DNA from: Beijerinckiaceae bacterium
GTDB lineage: Bacteria; Pseudomonadota; Alphaproteobacteria; Rhizobiales; Beijerinckiaceae
DNA: 9,021 nt
Direction of reading: 5' to 3'
Assembly: GCA_947458675.1 (NCBI GenBank)
Contig: CANHAW010000057.1
Coordinates: forward strand, 1 to 9,021
Shown here: piece after piece, positions 6,501-9,021 of the stretch
Layout: each line of letters starts with the position of its first letter
Numbering within the stretch: the stretch's first letter is position 1
The notes under the pieces: model-generated
The model's database searches: none
Seen by the model: only the letters and a program-made list of their open reading frames with translations
What the model was told of the DNA's origin: nothing
Position numbers and translations under genes: made by a program

Positions 6501-6783
6501 CATTCGCGAGGCCGCGATTATCCGTTTCCGTCCGATCATGATGACGACGCTGGCAGCCATTTTCGGCGCCGTGCCGATTGCCATTGGTGCAGGCGCGGGC
6601 GCCGAACTTCGCCAGCCGCTGGGCATTGCCATTGTCGGCGGCCTCTGCGTCTCGCAATTGCTGACGCTCTTCATCACGCCGGTCGTCTATTTTTATCTCG
6701 ACAAGGTGGACAGCTATCTTTCCGGCCGCACGAAAAAGGCCGCAGAGGCAGAGCCCACCGGAACGCTCAAGCCGGCAGAATAA
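3586..6783 (+). CDS. RND (HAE-1) multidrug efflux permease, MdtB/MdtC-like
   Basis: The product has 1065 residues, full length for this family (about 1030-1050). It is the proton-driven inner-membrane pump. It starts with the usual first helix (LCIRRPVMTTLLMVSFIVFG) and has two homologous halves: periplasmic loops at about 35-335 and 555-880, and TM2-6 and TM8-12 after each loop. Proton-relay residues are present: D401 and D402 in TM4 (GFVVDDAIVMLENIVRHIEDG) and the TM10 lysine K950 in VGIVKKNAIMMIDFA, a stretch characteristic of MdtB/MdtC-type pumps. A Gly/Thr/Ser-rich insertion at residues 774-803 lies in the second periplasmic loop just before IPLDQVATI. The C-terminal tail (about 1043-1065) is charged. 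GAAGGG (3571-3576) lies 9 bases before ATG 3586. There is one permease, unlike enterobacterial mdtABC with two, and no TolC homologue in the window. It probably works as a homotrimer with the upstream adaptor. The substrate is unknown. Confidence 0.96.
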   Translation: MSLPELCIRRPVMTTLLMVSFIVFGIFGYLKLPVAALPRVDFPTINVSANLPGANPETMAASVAAPLERAFATIPGITLMTSRSRTGDTNITLQFDLDRDIDGAALDVQSQISATLRRLPPEMTSPPSFRKENPADSPILFLGLSSPTLPLSTTNDYAEQIFAQQISQIPGVAQVSIFGQQKFAVRVEADPDAAAARGLTLQDIRNAVSAANSATPVGTLRGADRNFTLTASGQIEHAEGYRDLVVAWRNGAPVRLGEVARVYDGVENDQVAAWKGNDRAILLAVYRQSDANTVQVVDAIKQKLPNYQAQLPPSIQAHVLNDRSVSIRESLEDVEFTLALSVALVVLVIFLFLKNFAATLIPTLALPVSLIGTCAFMYVFGYSIDNISLLAITLAVGFVVDDAIVMLENIVRHIEDGMKPFEAALKGSKEITFTIISITLSLVAVFIPVLLMGGVVGRVFREFAVVISCAILVSGFVSLTLTPMLCARILKPVDHHAKPGAFSRGVDWVIDGVTNGYRFMLDIVLRFRLTMLAVTIGTIIASVWMFSWMPKGFFPIEDTGFLSGSSEAAPDIGFKAMSEKQQQVAALVMEDPAVEYMIYNAGNGGANVGSFFIKLKSKKERGNIGGVIARLRQKANTVPGINVVFNPVQNLNLNGGRVARAQYQYTLQSGDLGALYEKSPEMLDRMRRLPGLRDVTTDLQIRNPQLAIEIDREKAAAFGLTVEQIRTALYNTYGNRQISTIFTQSADYAVLLEAKGDFREDPSALGRIYIRAQSGSGGTVAATGGTGGTSGASTTGSGGGVSSAPIIPLDQVATIRRSVGPLTVNRQSQQPAVTLSFNTAQCVSIGEAVEAIRRVEREINLPATISTNFSGTAALFQDAQKGQVPLILAAVLTIYIVLGVLYESYIHPITILSGLPSAGLGALIALWAFNMDLSVIAIIGILLLVGIVKKNAIMMIDFAIERRNEGMEALPAIREAAIIRFRPIMMTTLAAIFGAVPIAIGAGAGAELRQPLGIAIVGGLCVSQLLTLFITPVVYFYLDKVDSYLSGRTKKAAEAEPTGTLKPAE
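5905..5994 (+). repeat. Gly/Thr/Ser-rich low-complexity insertion in the RND permease
   Basis: Residues 774-803 of the permease consist almost only of Gly, Ser, Thr and Ala (for example GGTGGTSGASTTGSGGG). In MdtB/MdtC, a short turn joins the strand ending 'YVRS' to the 'VPLSSV' strand at this point. The frame is open on both sides and normal family sequence resumes at once (IPLDQVATIRRSVGPLTVN), so this is an expanded surface loop in the periplasmic porter or docking part of the second half, not a frameshift. Confidence 0.7.
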
Positions 6784-6792
6784 TCTGCCGGC
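6771..6792. terminator. Hairpin spanning the permease stop codon, possible bidirectional terminator
   Basis: GCCGGCAGA (6771-6779), loop ATAA (6780-6783), TCTGCCGGC (6784-6792): a perfect 9-bp stem whose loop contains the TAA stop of the permease. With a one-base bulge the stem can be extended by flanking AA/TT pairs. It lies between two convergent genes (permease stop at 6783, opposite gene stop at 6804), the usual place for a shared terminator. Neither side has a T-run, so it is not a canonical intrinsic terminator. It may protect 3' ends or act with Rho. Confidence 0.45.
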
Positions 6793-6803
6793 CTTGCGCC
6801 CCC

Positions 6804-7193
6804 TCACGCAGGCTTGACGCTCGCCACGCGAAACGTGTGGGCGAGCCCATCCTCATCGCGAATGGCGACATAGCCGCCCTCGATGAAGCGGTGCGTCTCG
6901 AAGCGGAAGCCCGCCTCCTCCTCGCCGCGGCCAAGCTCGTAATCGAAAACCCAGGTGCTGCCTGAAGTCCCCCCGGCCCGATGCATCAGCAGGCCGTGGC
7001 GGATATCTCCGTCGCGCCCCACACGGTGAACGAAGCAAAGCGCGCGTTTGGCCTTCCACGCATTCAGGTCCAGCGTCCCGCCAATGCTGAGCGGCGCCAC
7101 GAAGGAATAGGAATGGTCGGCAGCATGTTCTTTGGGGCCGGGAGCCGGCTCCAGCTCGATGCGTGTCAGATGGGCGTGATCGTCATCATGCAT
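6804..7193 (-). CDS. Conserved-looking hypothetical protein
   Basis: The product has 129 residues. ATG 7193 is chosen because GGAGGG (7202-7207 on the complement) lies 8 bases upstream; TTG at 7199 would be too close to it. The N-terminus is His/Asp-rich (MHDDDHAHLTRIELEPAPG) and is followed by a compact, probably beta-rich domain: HSYSFVAPLSIGGTLDLNAW, a helix with KAKRALCFVHRV, RHGLLMHRAGG, STWVFDYELG, an acidic GEEEAGFRFETHRF, then GGYVAIRDEDG and HTFRVASVKPA. There is no signal peptide or membrane segment, so it is probably cytoplasmic. The pattern (bulky 'FVAPL', 'WVFDY', 'Y/V-A-IRD-DG-HTFRV') is like a short uncharacterised protein I associate with Rhizobiales genomes, from memory only. 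The His/Asp N-terminus could bind metal, but that is speculation. It is convergent with the efflux operon and divergent from the AsmA-like gene. No function is assigned. Confidence 0.8.
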   Translation of the reverse strand: MHDDDHAHLTRIELEPAPGPKEHAADHSYSFVAPLSIGGTLDLNAWKAKRALCFVHRVGRDGDIRHGLLMHRAGGTSGSTWVFDYELGRGEEEAGFRFETHRFIEGGYVAIRDEDGLAHTFRVASVKPA

Positions 7194-7201
7194 GGGCAAT
7201 A

Positions 7202-7207
7202 CCCTCC
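7202..7207 (-). promoter_or_regulatory. Strong Shine-Dalgarno that fixes the start of the hypothetical gene
   Basis: GGAGGG on the minus strand, 8 bases before ATG 7193. This is the best ribosome-binding site in the window and shows that the upstream in-frame TTG (7199) is not the start. Confidence 0.75.
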
Positions 7208-7292
7208 GCGATCACAGACAACGCCCGATCAGGCCTTTTGGCCATGATGCAGGTCAATCCCCCTTCCCGAGGATATGCACATGCCGCCTTGC

Positions 7293-7329
7293 TTCAGCCG
7301 CCTTCATGGCTTCACTTATGCCGGCTGAA
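7293..7329. repeat. Inverted repeat upstream of the AsmA-like gene
   Basis: TTCAGCCG (7293-7300) and its exact complement CGGCTGAA (7322-7329) flank a 21-base spacer, ending 41 bases before ATG 7371 in the 177-base gap between divergent genes. It could be a regulator site, with half-site centres 29 bases apart (not a whole number of helical turns), or a leader hairpin. An 8-base inverted repeat is not rare by chance in GC-rich DNA. No promoter with good spacing is visible in the gap for either gene. Confidence 0.3.
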
Positions 7330-7370
7330 AAATCCTGCCCGAGACGATTCCTTCAAGGCCTGCGCCCCGC

Positions 7371-9021
7371 ATGAAGTCCAGACTGACATGGCTTGCCCTG
7401 CCCCTCGCTCTTGCTGCATTTGCAGCAGCAGCAGCGCCTTGGACGCTGTCTGGCGAGGCTCTACGCCGCGAATTGGCCGAGCAGGTCTTGAACTCGACCG
7501 GGCTGCGCGCAACGGCTGAGGGGCGCGCGACTTTCGCCGTCCTGCCCCGTCCGCGCATCAAACTCGAAAATGTGATCATCTCCGACGACCACGGATCGCT
7601 CGTCATCCATTCCGACATTTTGCGCGGCAATCTGCGCCTTCTGCCGCTGATCGCGGGAAAGATGGAGCTGGCCTCCGTCAATCTGGTTTCGCCGGAGATC
7701 ACCTATGACCATGCCGACCTGCCGCTGCTGCGCCAGGGCGCCATTGCCCGTGCCAGCGATGCTTTGCCCGCCACGCCCGCAGCCACAGGCGCGGATGAAG
7801 CACGGCTTGGCACGATCAGCCTGAGCGACGGCACGGCCCGTCTGCGCCGGCGGGGCGCCATCGATCCGGTTCTCATCGAAAAGATCAATCTCACTCTGGA
7901 CTGGCCGCGACTGAATGCGCCGGCCTCTCTGTCGGGTTCGCTCGCCTGGCAGGGCGAAAGAGGCGAGATCGCCGGCTGGCTCGGCAAACCGACTGCCTTT
8001 CTGCGCGGCGACCAAAGCCCCGCGACGCTGAAAATCGAGTCACCCAATCTGCAGCTCACCGCCAGCGGCGCGCTCTCGGGTAGCCCGCGCATGCATTTTG
8101 AAGGCCGCATGAATGCGGCAAGCCCCTCGCTGCGCGCGCTGCTTGGCACATTCGGCATTGATGTGCCTCTGCCCGGCCCCCTTGCCAATCTCACTTTGTC
8201 AGGCAATGCGCGCGGCAATCTCCAATCGCTTGCTCTCTCGGGCCTGCGCATGACGATGGACGGCAATTCCTTCGAGGGCGCATTGGCTATACAGGGCACA
8301 CAAACGCGCCCTGCCGTGTCGGGTACTTTGGCGAGCGACCTGATCATTCTGGCACCCATCATTTCCGATCTACCGGGCCTCACCGGGGCGGATGGCCAAT
8401 GGAACCGCAGCGCCCTTTCGCTGGCAGCGCTGGATTTCGCCGATATCGACCTGCGCTTTTCGGCAACCCGCGCGCGCTGGGGACGCACGGTCTTCGAAGA
8501 TGCCGGCTGTTCGATCCTGCTCTCCAACGGCCGCCTCGATGTGACGCTCGGACAGGCGAAAACATTCGGCGGCCAAGTGCGCGGACGTCTCAGCCTCCTG
8601 CCCGGTGCGCAAGGCATGGATCTGCGCGCCAATGGCGTTTTCTCGCGCATCGATTCCGGTACAGCAATGAAGGAAGCTTTGCGCTCAATCCGCATCACCG
8701 GCGAGGCCAGCGGCCAGTTCTCGCTCGACGGCTCGGGCGAAAGCGTGGCTGATATTGTACGTTCGCTCGACGGCGGTGCGCAAATCACCTTCCGCAATGG
8801 CGATATTCTTGGCCTCGATCTCGAACAGGCCCTGCGCCGTCTGGAAAAGCGCCCACTCTCCATCGTGACAGAAATGCGAAATGGCCGGACAGGTTTTGAA
8901 ACGGCGACGGTTTCTGCTCGGCTCAATGATGGATTGATCGAATTGAACGAGGCTGTCGTCTCGGGCCTTGGCGTGCAATTGGCTGTCAATGGCCATGCCT
9001 CTTTGGCTGATCGCACGATGC
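7371..9021 (+). CDS. AsmA family protein, partial (C-terminus outside window)
   Basis: 550 residues are present with no stop before the right edge. ATG 7371 is the first plausible start: an in-frame TGA lies at 7326, and AAGG (7354-7357) is rather far upstream at 13 bases. Residues 1-22 form an N-terminal membrane anchor or signal (LTWLALPLALAAFAAAAA). The following region is typical of AsmA: ALRRELAEQVLNSTGLRATA (30-49), then ATFAVLPRPRIKLENVIISD (53-72) and GNLRLLPLIAGKMELASVNL (86-105). The C-terminal AsmA module is also recognisable: ITGEASGQFSLDGSGESVAD (442-461), IVRSLDGGAQITFRNGDILG (462-481), LDLEQALRRLE, and LNDGLIELNEAVVSGLGVQL (518-537). Relatives are anchored in the inner membrane with a large beta-rich periplasmic part; AsmA-like proteins are linked to outer-membrane assembly and phospholipid transport between membranes. 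It is divergent from the hypothetical gene at 6804-7193. The exact role of this paralogue is not readable. Confidence 0.9.
   Translation, partial: MKSRLTWLALPLALAAFAAAAAPWTLSGEALRRELAEQVLNSTGLRATAEGRATFAVLPRPRIKLENVIISDDHGSLVIHSDILRGNLRLLPLIAGKMELASVNLVSPEITYDHADLPLLRQGAIARASDALPATPAATGADEARLGTISLSDGTARLRRRGAIDPVLIEKINLTLDWPRLNAPASLSGSLAWQGERGEIAGWLGKPTAFLRGDQSPATLKIESPNLQLTASGALSGSPRMHFEGRMNAASPSLRALLGTFGIDVPLPGPLANLTLSGNARGNLQSLALSGLRMTMDGNSFEGALAIQGTQTRPAVSGTLASDLIILAPIISDLPGLTGADGQWNRSALSLAALDFADIDLRFSATRARWGRTVFEDAGCSILLSNGRLDVTLGQAKTFGGQVRGRLSLLPGAQGMDLRANGVFSRIDSGTAMKEALRSIRITGEASGQFSLDGSGESVADIVRSLDGGAQITFRNGDILGLDLEQALRRLEKRPLSIVTEMRNGRTGFETATVSARLNDGLIELNEAVVSGLGVQLAVNGHASLADRTM

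Noticed and set aside
7703..9016. Antisense open frame (437 codons) opposite the AsmA-like gene
   Set aside because: The plus-strand frame carries N- and C-terminal AsmA features over its whole length. The antisense product is Arg/Ser/Pro-rich without motifs.

Overview
The window reads as ordinary chromosomal DNA from a GC-rich alphaproteobacterium, most likely Hyphomicrobiales (Rhizobiales). The support is the GC-rich codon use, a FAT GUY-like single-domain response regulator, an Mdt-type RND pump, an AsmA-family protein and a short hypothetical protein of a type I associate with Rhizobiales. I cannot fix the genus. I see no rRNA, tRNA, CRISPR array, insertion sequence or integrase.

Layout. 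(1) Positions 1-693, minus strand: the N-terminal 231 residues of a membrane-associated protein whose C-terminal part resembles a bacterial tyrosine kinase (Wzc/ExoP/CpsD type) without a Walker A motif. It runs off the left edge. (2) Divergent from it, 816-1208, plus strand: a 130-residue relic or miniature of the ExoY/WbaP/PglC sugar-1-phosphate transferase family that lacks the segment carrying the catalytic Asp-Glu pair. A sigma-70-like promoter (740-767) lies between the two. (3) 1236-1601: a DUF423 small membrane protein. (4) 1701-2102: a single-domain response regulator. (5) 2103-2368: an intergenic stretch with a TetR-like inverted repeat. (6) 2369-6783: a two-gene RND efflux operon (periplasmic adaptor and MdtB/MdtC-like permease, stop and start overlapping by one base), closed by a hairpin that contains the permease stop codon. 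(7) 6804-7193, minus strand: a conserved-looking small hypothetical protein, convergent with the pump operon. (8) 7371 to the right edge, plus strand: an AsmA-family envelope protein, truncated by the window.

How the parts fit. Most genes concern the cell envelope: polysaccharide export and synthesis (degenerate forms), small-molecule efflux, and an AsmA-type protein. The pump has no outer-membrane TolC partner here and no linked regulator beyond the possible operator. The response regulator has no linked kinase and is probably wired into a network elsewhere.

The most unusual feature is the divergent pair at the left. Two proteins that resemble core exopolysaccharide machinery (a BY-kinase and an initiating phosphoglycosyl transferase) have both lost the residues needed for catalysis yet keep intact reading frames. 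They may be pseudo-enzymes with a regulatory role in exopolysaccharide production. That role is inference.
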